10,129 bases of DNA from positions 1 to 10,129 of the forward strand of contig CAZXDS010000126.1 of the NCBI GenBank assembly GCA_964639525.1. The letters run 5' to 3'. The notes under the pieces were generated by a model. That model ran no database searches. It was not told the DNA's origin and saw nothing but the letters and a program-made list of their open reading frames with translations. Numbering within the stretch: the first letter of the stretch is position 1; each line of letters starts with the position of its first letter. Shown here in pieces: positions 1 through 6,688 of this stretch. The stretch is from CAZXDS01 sp964639525. Lineage in GTDB: Bacteria; Bacteroidota; Ignavibacteria; Ignavibacteriales; Melioribacteraceae. Made by a program: the position numbers and the translations under genes.

Positions 1-138
1 TTGTAGAACCGACTTTCTAGTCGGTTTATCTTTCAATGTTTTAAAATATTTAATTCTCTTACTGTTTTCTAAGTTTTCTCTACATTTAATCGGGAACAAA
101 CTGTCCACCGGACTCTGTGAGGAAAGTTTGTTCTACAA
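1..138. repeat. Composite dispersed repeat with short terminal inverted repeats
   Basis: Positions 1-9 (TTGTAGAAC) are the exact reverse complement of 130-138 (GTTCTACAA), so the block is bounded by 9-bp inverted ends. Inside are a hairpin AACCGACT-TTCT-AGTCGGTT (7-26) and a second structure, GAACAAACT (94-102) with AGTTTGTTC (125-133), enclosing GTCC-ACC-GGAC (103-113). The first 70 bases recur at 10058-10127 with two substitutions. It encodes no convincing gene. It resembles a miniature inverted-repeat or REP-type intergenic element; no transposase is visible, and whether position 1 is the true left end cannot be known because the window starts there. Confidence 0.7.
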
Positions 139-166
139 CAACAATTTAATATTGAAAACTGTATTA

Positions 167-185
167 TTTGACTCTGAATCGCTGA
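167..185 (+). repeat. Short dispersed motif TTTGACTCTGAATCGCTGA, copy 1
   Basis: This 19-base motif is found identically at 6373-6391, with 18 bases at 9201-9218, and as a 16/18 inverted match at 9011-9028. All copies lie in intergenic DNA, and the three forward copies lie 35-73 bp upstream of a start codon. The rest of 139-245 shows no gene. TACTTTTG at 213-220 would fit a Bacteroidota -7 element (TAnnTTTG), but no matching -33 TTTG lies at the usual distance. Confidence 0.75.
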
Positions 186-245
186 ATACTCATTATTATG
201 AATTATTATTGTTACTTTTGTAATTCAAATGATAATTTTTAACAA

Positions 246-2210
246 ATGAAATATTTTGTAATTCCAATACTGCTGATAAGTTTAACTGCACTGAATTATT
301 TTTCGGAAGACTTTGTATTATCTAATAATTCCTATAATAACGAATTAAACTTAAATAAGACAAATCTAAATTATAACAGAAATAATGAAAACCAAATAAA
401 TTCAAAAAACATAACGGTTTATAATTGCGACTTAAAATTTTTACCCGATAGAAATGTAATTGTTGTTGAAAGTAAAATTACTTGGAAAAATAATACCAAT
501 TTCCCTGCCAATAATATTTATTTCAATTTTGACAGAAACATGAAAATGGCTGATGCAAATCCCTTATCTAATAAGAAAACTGAAGTACACATTACAGAAT
601 TTTCTTGTTCAAAACAATCATCGACATTACTATTTGATAAAACTAAATCAAAAGCAGCAAACGGATATTGGGAAAGAGTTGATTTCAACATTCCGGTTTT
701 GCCGAATGATTCCGTTACCTTTTTTGTGAAATATAAATTGCCTATTTCCGCTTCATTTGATTCTACAAACTATAAAGAAAATAAAAAAGTTTTTATTGAT
801 GATCATTGGTATCCGAGAATTCCGATTTTCAAAAACGGGAAGTGGGAAATATTTCCCAAATCAATATTCACAAAGGAGTTCAGGGATTTCGCTGATTTTC
901 ATTTGAACATTTCAGCGCCGGTAGATTATAATTTTATTACTTCAGGAAAAATTACCGATAAGAAAAAAAAGAACGGATCACAGCAATTTAAAATTGTTGG
1001 AAACAGAGTATCGGATTTTGTAATAATAGTTGCCAATAATTCTAATATATTAGAAAATAAATATCAAATAAAAAATAATATAAATATAGAATTAAGCACA
1101 TATCTTACCGATAACAGTAAAAATTATTTATCAACAATTGAAAAAGCAGCATATAATTCTTTCAATTATTTAAATAAAAACATTGGCAATTATCCGCACA
1201 AAAATTTTAAGATAGTATATTTACCAAAAGCGGTCATGAAGAATAATCCATCATTCTCTAATGTTATTGTAATTAATAATGAAAAGTTGTTTTCAGGGAA
1301 CTCATACAATCTTGAGGTATTGATAGCAAACAAAATAATTGAGCAGTACTTCCATTTTATTGTCGGAAATAATTCACAGACTGAGGCTTGGCTTTCGGAT
1401 GGAATTTCAAAATATATTGCCGAAAAAATTAAAACGAAATATTATAAAAAGGATAATGCAATGTTTAAGTTCTTAAAATATATTTCTGTAAACGGGTTGC
1501 AATTTATTTCTTACAAGGATATTCCTTTAGTTTATACTTTGGGAGACTATCAAATTTCTCCGGAAACATTAAGTTTGAAAGATTATTATTCGGGTTATAT
1601 GACAGGCTCAATTTCTGACTCTTCCTATTTGTTTAACGCTAAAAATTCTTATGAACTTAATTCGATACATAAACCGTTTTTGCTGCTTCTTTCATTGGAA
1701 AGGATTATCGGGGCGGAAAAAACAAACAGCATTTTAAGAGAATATTATTCCGATTATGGTTTTTCGCATCCGTACGGTGCCGATTTGCTAAAAATTATTG
1801 CGGAAAATTCTAATGCCTTAACATCGAATTACGTAAATCAAGTTTATAATGGGTTTGATTATTATGATTTGAAAATTAAGTATTTAAAAAATAATTATGA
1901 TAATATTTATGAAATTGCCTTAGAAAGCCGTGGGCATTGTACGTTTGAAACCGAAATTTATATCTATAGAAATAATGATACATTAAAGTTCAAATGGAAC
2001 ACAGCGGAAAAGTGGAAGGTAATTCGTTTTGAAAGTGATAAAGAAGTTTTCGCCGCTGAAATTGATCCGGCACACAAATTTATATTTGACCCGAATTACT
2101 CCAACAACTCATTCACAATAAGCAGAATGAACTGGTCTTCAATTTCTATTTCAATCAGGTGGTTTTTCTGGATTCAAAATGCACTAATGATTCTTGGGAG
2201 TGCAGCATGA
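246..2210 (+). CDS. Exported M1-peptidase-like protein lacking the zinc-binding residues
   Basis: The 654-residue protein starts with a hydrophobic segment (residues 3-19) that could be a signal peptide or membrane anchor. Residues about 55-270 resemble the N-terminal beta domain of M1 aminopeptidases, including a DHWYPRIP stretch and a DFADFHLNISAP stretch. Residues 355-392 align with the catalytic helices: M1 enzymes carry HExxH-x18-E, and here the equivalent positions are N362, K363, E366 and D385, with the WL(S)DG(I)SKY signature kept at 382-390. The GxMEN exopeptidase motif is also not recognisable; the corresponding region reads about NPSFSNVIVI. Known biology: the two His and the Glu bind zinc and the first Glu is catalytic, so this should be inactive as a metallopeptidase. 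The last residues (640-654) are hydrophobic and overlap the next gene by 4 bases. There is no clear Shine-Dalgarno at 246. The role is unknown; a binding or scaffold function at the envelope is inference. Confidence 0.8.
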   Translation: MKYFVIPILLISLTALNYFSEDFVLSNNSYNNELNLNKTNLNYNRNNENQINSKNITVYNCDLKFLPDRNVIVVESKITWKNNTNFPANNIYFNFDRNMKMADANPLSNKKTEVHITEFSCSKQSSTLLFDKTKSKAANGYWERVDFNIPVLPNDSVTFFVKYKLPISASFDSTNYKENKKVFIDDHWYPRIPIFKNGKWEIFPKSIFTKEFRDFADFHLNISAPVDYNFITSGKITDKKKKNGSQQFKIVGNRVSDFVIIVANNSNILENKYQIKNNINIELSTYLTDNSKNYLSTIEKAAYNSFNYLNKNIGNYPHKNFKIVYLPKAVMKNNPSFSNVIVINNEKLFSGNSYNLEVLIANKIIEQYFHFIVGNNSQTEAWLSDGISKYIAEKIKTKYYKKDNAMFKFLKYISVNGLQFISYKDIPLVYTLGDYQISPETLSLKDYYSGYMTGSISDSSYLFNAKNSYELNSIHKPFLLLLSLERIIGAEKTNSILREYYSDYGFSHPYGADLLKIIAENSNALTSNYVNQVYNGFDYYDLKIKYLKNNYDNIYEIALESRGHCTFETEIYIYRNNDTLKFKWNTAEKWKVIRFESDKEVFAAEIDPAHKFIFDPNYSNNSFTISRMNWSSISISIRWFFWIQNALMILGSAA

Positions 2211-3118
2211 AATTAAAATTGAAAAACGTTTTATTTATTGGTTCCCGAAAAGTATTTTACAATTGGAAATTGATTTTCCTTTTCTGGGTTACAAATGCAA
2301 TTTTGGCATTTATTCTTAGTTTGCCGCTGTACCATTTATTGTCCGACCAATTAAGTCATTCGATGATGAGTGATGTTTTAAATTCACATTTCGATTTTCT
2401 CTGGCTTGTTCAATTTCAAAATATTTATTCTGTTACATTAAGTGAAATACCGTTTATGATTTATTCCATTGTCGGTGTTTACATTTTGGTTCAGACATTT
2501 TATATCGGTGGACTTATATCAATTTTCAATTATCCCCAAAAAAATCATATTTCCGATTTCTTTTACGGCGGTGTAAGATATTGGAAGCGATTTTTCAGTG
2601 TCCTGTTATATACGCTTCTTTTTTTTGCAATCCTTTTTATACTGAATGATCTTTTGGGAAGTTTGATTTCGGCAATATTTAACGGTGCTGAAAATAAGAT
2701 TGTTGATTTTATTATCCGCATTGTACGATATGTAGGGCTGATATTTTTTATTGGAATTATCACGATTATTTCAGATTACGCGAAGGTTTCTATTGCAGTT
2801 AAAGATTATTCAAAAGTTTTTAGAAGCATAATTGGTGCAATTAAATTTATTAAGGAAAATTTTATAATTACTTTTTCTATTTTCTTGTTTATTGCCGTGC
2901 TTGGTGCTGTTGGAAGTATTTTTTACAATCTATTTGAAATGTTAATTCCACGAACGCCCTATTATTTCTTGGTTCTTGCTTTTGTTCTTCAACAATTGTT
3001 GGTTATTTTTCGGCTGTTTATTAGAATGTTTTTCTGTTCAACCGAAGTAATTCTGTACAAGGATTTAAGTACAAAAACAATTAAAGTTACAAAAACAAGC
3101 GAAATGGAGGTTTTGTAA
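2207..3118 (+). CDS. Six-helix integral membrane protein of unknown function
   Basis: The 303-residue protein is strongly hydrophobic, with probable membrane segments near residues 20-42, 80-106, 129-155, 166-190, 217-243 and 251-277, and a basic N-terminus. I recognise no catalytic motif or named family. The ATG at 2207 overlaps the stop of the upstream gene (ATGA) and has GGGAG at 2196-2200, six bases upstream, so it is preferred over the in-frame GTG at 2159, which would add 16 residues overlapping the upstream reading frame. Its tight coupling to the M1-like protein suggests the two are made together and may work in one envelope complex; this is inference. Its 3' end carries the ribosome binding site of def. 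Confidence 0.8.
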   Translation: MKLKLKNVLFIGSRKVFYNWKLIFLFWVTNAILAFILSLPLYHLLSDQLSHSMMSDVLNSHFDFLWLVQFQNIYSVTLSEIPFMIYSIVGVYILVQTFYIGGLISIFNYPQKNHISDFFYGGVRYWKRFFSVLLYTLLFFAILFILNDLLGSLISAIFNGAENKIVDFIIRIVRYVGLIFFIGIITIISDYAKVSIAVKDYSKVFRSIIGAIKFIKENFIITFSIFLFIAVLGAVGSIFYNLFEMLIPRTPYYFLVLAFVLQQLLVIFRLFIRMFFCSTEVILYKDLSTKTIKVTKTSEMEVL

Positions 3119-3119
3119 T

Positions 3120-3674
3120 ATGGCGATATTACCGGTTACGGTTTATGGTGATAGAATTTTACGCGAAAAAACTAAGAAAATTGAATCTGTTGATGACGTA
3201 TTGATTGCAGATATTCGCAACATGTTTGCAACTATGCGGCATGCTAGCGGAATAGGACTTGCCGGTAATCAAATGGGATTGAGCAAATCACTTTTTATTA
3301 TTGACTTAAAAGGCGTGGAAGGCTATGAAAACTTTAAACCTATTGTTATGATAAATCCCGAATTACTTGAACTCTCGGAAGAAAATTCTGTTATTGAAGA
3401 AGGCTGCTTGAGTTTGCCTAATTTAAGAGCCGATGTTGAAAGACCGAGTATTATAAAAGTTAAATATTTTGACGCGGATGAAAAAGAAATTGTGCTTGAG
3501 GCAGATAAATTATTTGCGAGAGTAATTCTTCACGAATATGATCATTTAATCGGGAAAATGATTCCCGACAGAGTTGTTCCAAAAATAAAAAAGAAATTGC
3601 AGAAAGAGTTAATGCATATAATGAAACGTGAAGTTGAATGCGATTACGAACTGGCAGAGAGAAAAAGAAAGTGA
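3120..3674 (+). CDS. def: Peptide deformylase
   Basis: This cytoplasmic metalloenzyme removes the formyl group from the N-terminal methionine of new proteins. The 184-residue product has all three family motifs: GIGLAGNQ at 44-51 (motif 1, usually GIGLAAPQ, so A-P is replaced by G-N), EGCLSLP at 94-100 with metal ligand C96, and HEYDHLIG at 138-145 with metal ligands H138 and H142 and catalytic E139. Length is normal for the family. The ATG is preceded by a strong GGAGG at 3106-3110, nine bases upstream, inside the end of the membrane-protein gene, which ends one base earlier. It is followed 11 bases later by fmt, the enzyme that adds the same formyl group, a common pairing. The motif 1 change is mild and the enzyme should be active. 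Confidence 0.96.
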   Translation: MAILPVTVYGDRILREKTKKIESVDDVLIADIRNMFATMRHASGIGLAGNQMGLSKSLFIIDLKGVEGYENFKPIVMINPELLELSEENSVIEEGCLSLPNLRADVERPSIIKVKYFDADEKEIVLEADKLFARVILHEYDHLIGKMIPDRVVPKIKKKLQKELMHIMKREVECDYELAERKRK

Positions 3675-3685
3675 AAGGAAAATAA

Positions 3686-4597
3686 GTGAAAATAGTTTTT
3701 TTCGGTACACCCGATTTTGCAGTGCCGGCATTAAAAAATATTGTTGAAAGCAAGCACCAAGTTGCTGCGGTAGTAACTGCTCCTGATAAACAGCGGGGGA
3801 GAGGAAGAAAAATATCTTTTACGGCAGTAAAACAATTTGCCATTGAAAATAATTTGCCCGTTTTGCAACCAACCGATTTTAATGATGATGATTTTATAAA
3901 CAGCTTAAAAAAATTTAATGCCGATTTATTTGTAATTGTGGCGTTTAGAATATTGCCGGAAAAAGTTTTTACAATTCCACCGAAGGGTTCTTTTAATCTG
4001 CACGGTTCGCTTTTGCCGAGATATCGCGGTGCCGCACCGATTCAATGGGCGTTAATCAACGGCGATAAAGAGACGGGAGTTACAACTTTCTTTCTTAAAA
4101 AAAAGGTTGATACGGGGAACTTGATTCTGCAGAAAAAAATAGAAATTAAAGAATCGGATAATCTGGGAACATTACACGATAGAATGAGCATTACCGGTGC
4201 CGATTTGGTTTTGGAAACAATTGATTTAATTGAAAAAAATAATGTAAAGGAAATACCGCAAGATAATTCACTTGCCTGCCCCGCACCCAAAATAAACAAA
4301 GATATTTGCCGAATAAATTGGCTTGAAAAATCCGCATTGGAAATTCATAATTTGATTAGAGGAGTTTCGCCGTTTCCGGGTGCATTTTTTGAATACGGCA
4401 ATAAAATTTACAAAGTTTATAAATCAAAATTATTTTCCGAAATTAAACTTGCCCCTGGAGAAATTCATCAGACAAAAAAACAATTATTTATCGGAACAAA
4501 AAACGGAACTTTGGAAATATTGGAAATACAACCCGAAGGACGAAAACGAATGAAAACGGATGAATTTTTAAGAGGGTATTCGTTATTGAAAAATTAA
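3686..4597 (+). CDS. fmt: Methionyl-tRNA formyltransferase
   Basis: The enzyme transfers a formyl group from 10-formyltetrahydrofolate to Met-tRNA(fMet) for translation initiation. The 303-residue product opens with FFGTPDFAVPAL (5-16) and carries the catalytic region FNLHGSLLPRYRGAAP (103-118), with N104, H106 and, further on, D142 in VDTG matching the catalytic Asn, His and Asp of the E. coli enzyme. The C-terminal domain begins around PKINKDICRINW (201-212) and is slightly shorter than in E. coli (about 315 residues in total). The start is GTG, with AAAGGAA at 3674-3680, five bases upstream; no in-frame ATG gives a better N-terminus. It is the last gene of the 246-4597 cluster; no clear terminator hairpin follows. 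Confidence 0.97.
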   Translation: MKIVFFGTPDFAVPALKNIVESKHQVAAVVTAPDKQRGRGRKISFTAVKQFAIENNLPVLQPTDFNDDDFINSLKKFNADLFVIVAFRILPEKVFTIPPKGSFNLHGSLLPRYRGAAPIQWALINGDKETGVTTFFLKKKVDTGNLILQKKIEIKESDNLGTLHDRMSITGADLVLETIDLIEKNNVKEIPQDNSLACPAPKINKDICRINWLEKSALEIHNLIRGVSPFPGAFFEYGNKIYKVYKSKLFSEIKLAPGEIHQTKKQLFIGTKNGTLEILEIQPEGRKRMKTDEFLRGYSLLKN

Positions 4598-4607
4598 TAT
4601 AATTTCA

Positions 4608-4639
4608 TTTGCATTATGTACGGCATATTGGTACATTTA
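4608..4639 (+). promoter_or_regulatory. Candidate promoter and operator of the YefM-YoeB pair
   Basis: TTTG (4608-4611), a 20-base spacer and TACATTTA (4632-4639) fit the Bacteroidota sigma pattern TTTG-N19-21-TAnnTTTG with one mismatch. An inverted repeat ATGTAC-N9-GTACAT (4616-4621 and 4631-4636) overlaps the spacer and -7 element. E. coli YefM is known to bind palindromes with a TGTACA core, so these half sites are a plausible autoregulatory operator. The link is by motif only. Confidence 0.5.
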
Positions 4640-4657
4640 CAAGAAAAGGTAAAAGAA

Positions 4658-4930
4658 ATGAGACAATTATCGGTAAATAAATTTCGTGCTAATCTGAAAA
4701 CTTTTGTTGACCAATCTATTAATGATCACATCCCTCTGCATATCAAGCGAAGAGAAGGAAAAGATTTTGTTGTTTTAAGTGCTGAAGATTATGAAAGAGA
4801 AAAGGAAACACTGTACGTTCTTCAAAATTCTTCGTTAATGATGCAAATTAGCGAATCTATGAAATCTTATAAAGCAAATGATGGTTATAAACCTACTGAT
4901 AAAGAGTTAGATGAGATCAATAATATTTGA
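4658..4930 (+). CDS. yefM: YefM/Phd-family antitoxin
   Basis: The 90-residue protein matches the E. coli YefM pattern through its length: MRQLSVNKFRANL at the N-terminus (DNA-binding dimer region), DHIPLHIKRREG at about 27-38, VVLSAEDYE at about 42-50, and a polar C-terminal tail that in this family wraps the toxin. It should neutralise the toxin encoded next door and repress its own promoter. The ATG at 4658 is chosen because it gives the canonical YefM N-terminus and has AAAAGG at 4643-4648 at a suitable distance; the in-frame ATG at 4616 would add 14 atypical residues and would start inside the proposed operator. The gene overlaps the toxin start by 20 bases, typical of translational coupling. 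Confidence 0.92.
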   Translation: MRQLSVNKFRANLKTFVDQSINDHIPLHIKRREGKDFVVLSAEDYEREKETLYVLQNSSLMMQISESMKSYKANDGYKPTDKELDEINNI

Positions 4931-5180
4931 GGGAAAAACTTGGACTATTTATGAAAGTATTCGTGAAAAAGACAAAGTCCTTCATAAAAATATTTGTAAA
5001 ATTATTAAAGAATTACAAAGAGATGATCCTACGAAAGGTCTCGGTAAACCTGAATTGTTAAAACATAATTTGAAAGGACTTTGGTCAAGGAGAATCTCAC
5101 AAAAAGATAGAATAATTTACAGTTTTGACCAAAAGTACATTTACATTTTTGCTCTGGGCGGTCATTACAATCGCCTCTGA
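4911..5180 (+). CDS. yoeB: YoeB/Txe-family mRNA interferase toxin
   Basis: The 89-residue protein is a close structural match to YoeB, a ribosome-dependent RNase that cleaves mRNA in the A site. The conserved GKPE-LLKHNLKG-LWSRRI block lies at 45-62, and the residues equivalent to E. coli E46, R65 and H83 are E48, R67 and H85, with Y86 following. All catalytic residues are present, so the toxin should be active. It carries four extra residues (NRL and one internal) compared with the usual ending at HY. The ATG lies inside the antitoxin gene. The pair sits between fmt and a PLP enzyme and has its own candidate promoter, as expected for a mobile cassette. Confidence 0.94.
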   Translation: MRSIIFEGKTWTIYESIREKDKVLHKNICKIIKELQRDDPTKGLGKPELLKHNLKGLWSRRISQKDRIIYSFDQKYIYIFALGGHYNRL

Positions 5181-5220
5181 TATTAGGATTAAATAATCAT
5201 GTTAAATTTTAAGGATAATC

Positions 5221-6180
5221 TTGAACTTACTACAGTCAATCGGTAACACGCCGCTTGTAAAACTCGAAAATATCACTAAAGGAACTAAAGCAAATATTTT
5301 TGCAAAAATGGAATTTACAAATCCAGGCGGAAGTATTAAAGACAGAATTGCAAAATATATGATTGAAAAAGCCGAGCAAAGCGGACTGCTTACGCCGGAT
5401 AAAACGATTATCGAAAACTCATCGGGTAATACTGCAATGGGTCTTGCGATAGTTGCACGGCAAAAAGGATACAAATTAAAAATTGTAATCCGCGATACAA
5501 CAAGCAGAGAAAAAATTGAAATGCTTAAAATTCTCGGTGTTGATGTTATTGCCGTAGATGCTTCAATTCCGCCTGAAATGGAAAATTCATATAATAATCT
5601 CGCTAAAAATATGGCGGATAAAGACAGTTCGCTTTTTTACGTTGATCAGCACAATAATCTTGATAATAACGAAGCCTATTATCATTCGCTCGGTCCTGAA
5701 ATTTGGGAACAGACGGACGGGAATATTGACTATTTTATTGCGGGTGTAGGAACTGGAGGGACTCTTTTCGGAACGGGAAAATACTTAAAAGAAAAAAAAC
5801 CGAATATTAAAATTATCGGTATTGACCCGATAGGTTCAATATTTTATGACTACTTTAAAACCGGAAAAATAATTAAGCCGGAAAAATACTTGCTTGAAGG
5901 AATGGGAGACGAGTTTTTAATTAAAACCGCTACACTTGAATTGATGGACGATATGCTGCAAATATCGGATAAAAAAGCTTTCGGCTGGACACGAAAACTT
6001 GCGTTTGAAGAAGGAATTATTGCCGGTGGTTCAAGCGGTGCAAATATTTGGGGTGCTATTCATATAGCAAAATCACTCCCACATTCGGTTAATATTGTTA
6101 CTGTTTTTCCTGATTCGGGATATAAATATTTAAGTACACTTTACAATGATAAGTGGTTGGAAAGACATAAAATGTTGTAA
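5221..6180 (+). CDS. Cystathionine beta-synthase/cysteine synthase-like PLP enzyme
   Basis: This fold-type II PLP enzyme of 319 residues contains the PLP lysine K40 in NPGGSIKDR (34-42), the substrate loop SSGNT (67-71), the phosphate-binding loop GVGTGGT (175-181), and GGSSGAN (269-275). Features closer to CBS than to CysK are EGMGDEFL (226-233) and the C-terminal PDSGYKYLSTLYNDKWL. No C-terminal regulatory CBS-domain pair is present. Likely reactions are condensation of an activated serine with homocysteine or sulfide; the exact substrate cannot be set from sequence. The start is TTG at 5221 with AAGGAT at 5211-5216; an in-frame stop at 5203-5205 excludes a longer form, and the ATG at 5199 is out of frame. 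It follows the toxin gene by 40 bases and has no obvious promoter of its own, so it may be read from the toxin-antitoxin transcript. Confidence 0.9.
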   Translation: MNLLQSIGNTPLVKLENITKGTKANIFAKMEFTNPGGSIKDRIAKYMIEKAEQSGLLTPDKTIIENSSGNTAMGLAIVARQKGYKLKIVIRDTTSREKIEMLKILGVDVIAVDASIPPEMENSYNNLAKNMADKDSSLFYVDQHNNLDNNEAYYHSLGPEIWEQTDGNIDYFIAGVGTGGTLFGTGKYLKEKKPNIKIIGIDPIGSIFYDYFKTGKIIKPEKYLLEGMGDEFLIKTATLELMDDMLQISDKKAFGWTRKLAFEEGIIAGGSSGANIWGAIHIAKSLPHSVNIVTVFPDSGYKYLSTLYNDKWLERHKML

Positions 6181-6217
6181 TATTTATTGAAATGCATCTG
6201 CAAAATGAAAAGAATCT

Positions 6218-6328
6218 AGCAATTCGGGGGCAAAATTAAAACTATGTAACATAATGATTTATAACGATGATAAAAAATATTTCGGCAAAGACCGAATCCG
6301 GCTTTCGACTGATTTTCCGATTAAATTT
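6218..6328. repeat. Dispersed repeat block, copy 1
   Basis: Positions 6218-6318 match 9933-10033 over 101 bases without gaps and with six substitutions; weaker similarity continues about 10 bases further. The block begins AGCAATTCGGGG and ends GACTGATTTTCC. Here it lies in the 283-bp spacer after the PLP enzyme, while the second copy interrupts pgeF. One frame is open in both copies, but about four of six differences would change amino acids, which does not suggest a selected protein. Positions 6181-6217 hold nothing I recognise. Confidence 0.88.
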
Positions 6329-6333
6329 GCCAT

Positions 6334-6372
6334 ATTTCTGTAACACAGATTATTAATCTGTGTTACAGAAAT
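6334..6372. repeat. Perfect 39-base palindrome with 19-base arms
   Basis: ATTTCTGTAACACAGATTA (6334-6352), a single central T, then its exact reverse complement (6354-6372). It lies five bases after the 101-bp-type repeat block and touches the short TTTGACTC motif. It could form a long hairpin or cruciform, or terminate transcription in either direction; a few T residues follow on the plus strand (6372-6375). Confidence 0.9.
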
Positions 6373-6391
6373 TTTGACTCTGAATCGCTGA
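6373..6391 (+). repeat. Short dispersed motif TTTGACTCTGAATCGCTGA, copy 2
   Basis: Identical over 19 bases to 167-185. It follows the 39-base palindrome without a gap and lies 72 bases before the antitoxin start at 6464. Confidence 0.75.
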
Positions 6392-6405
6392 AAGAATCGA
6401 GCTAA

Positions 6406-6440
6406 TTTGTTTTTTAGTATTATTTTACTATCTTAGCTAA
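6406..6440 (+). promoter_or_regulatory. Candidate promoter and operator of the second toxin-antitoxin pair
   Basis: TTTG (6406-6409), a 19-base spacer and TATCTTAG (6429-6436) match the Bacteroidota TTTG-N19-TAnnTTTG pattern with one mismatch. The perfect palindrome TTAGCTAA (6433-6440) overlaps the -7 element, and CTTAG (6432-6436) pairs with CTAAG (6449-6453), so this is where an autoregulating antitoxin could bind. AGGTGA at 6455-6460 serves as ribosome binding site for 6464. Confidence 0.5.
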
Positions 6441-6463
6441 TAAAAAGACTAAGTAGGTGATAT

Positions 6464-6688
6464 ATGTATCAGGTTAATATTCATGAAGCGAAAACAAATC
6501 TATCGAAATTGATTAAAAAAGTTATTAACGGAGACGAAGTTATTATAGCTAAAGGCAATAAACCATTAGTTAAAATAGTCTGTTTGGAACAACAAAAATA
6601 TGAACGCAAATTAGGCTCGGCAAAAGGAATAGTAAAAATTGCCGCCGATTTCGATTTGCCTTTAGAAGATTTTGAAGATTACATGTAA
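6464..6688 (+). CDS. Phd/YefM-like (VapB-type) antitoxin
   Basis: The 74-residue protein has the N-terminal pattern of Phd/YefM antitoxins: MYQVNIHEAKTNLSKLIKKV, then GDEVIIAKGNKPLVKIV (residues 23-39), and an acidic C-terminus (DLPLEDFEDYM) of the kind that binds the toxin. It is expected to neutralise the PIN-domain toxin and repress the shared promoter. The start is supported by AGGTGA three bases upstream. The stop TAA shares its last base with the toxin ATG (TAATG), indicating coupled translation. Confidence 0.9.
   Translation: MYQVNIHEAKTNLSKLIKKVINGDEVIIAKGNKPLVKIVCLEQQKYERKLGSAKGIVKIAADFDLPLEDFEDYM

Noticed and set aside
2159..2206. GTG start extending the membrane protein by 16 residues
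   Set aside because: The ATG at 2207 has a well-placed GGGAG and the standard ATGA overlap; the extension is polar and overlaps the upstream gene.
3460..3843. 127-codon minus-strand frame across def and fmt
   Set aside because: It lies opposite two well-supported genes with intact motifs and its translation shows no family features; the same holds for the other minus-strand frames (for example 5202-5474, 2563-2763, 7875-8265).
4616..4657. ATG at 4616 as the antitoxin start
   Set aside because: It would lie inside the proposed operator and add residues not seen in YefM proteins, while 4658 has a ribosome binding site and the canonical N-terminus.
5181..5220. SAM or other riboswitch before the sulfur-metabolism genes
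   Set aside because: The leader before 5221 is only 40 bases, and 7075-7169 shows only short palindromes without a multi-stem conserved structure.
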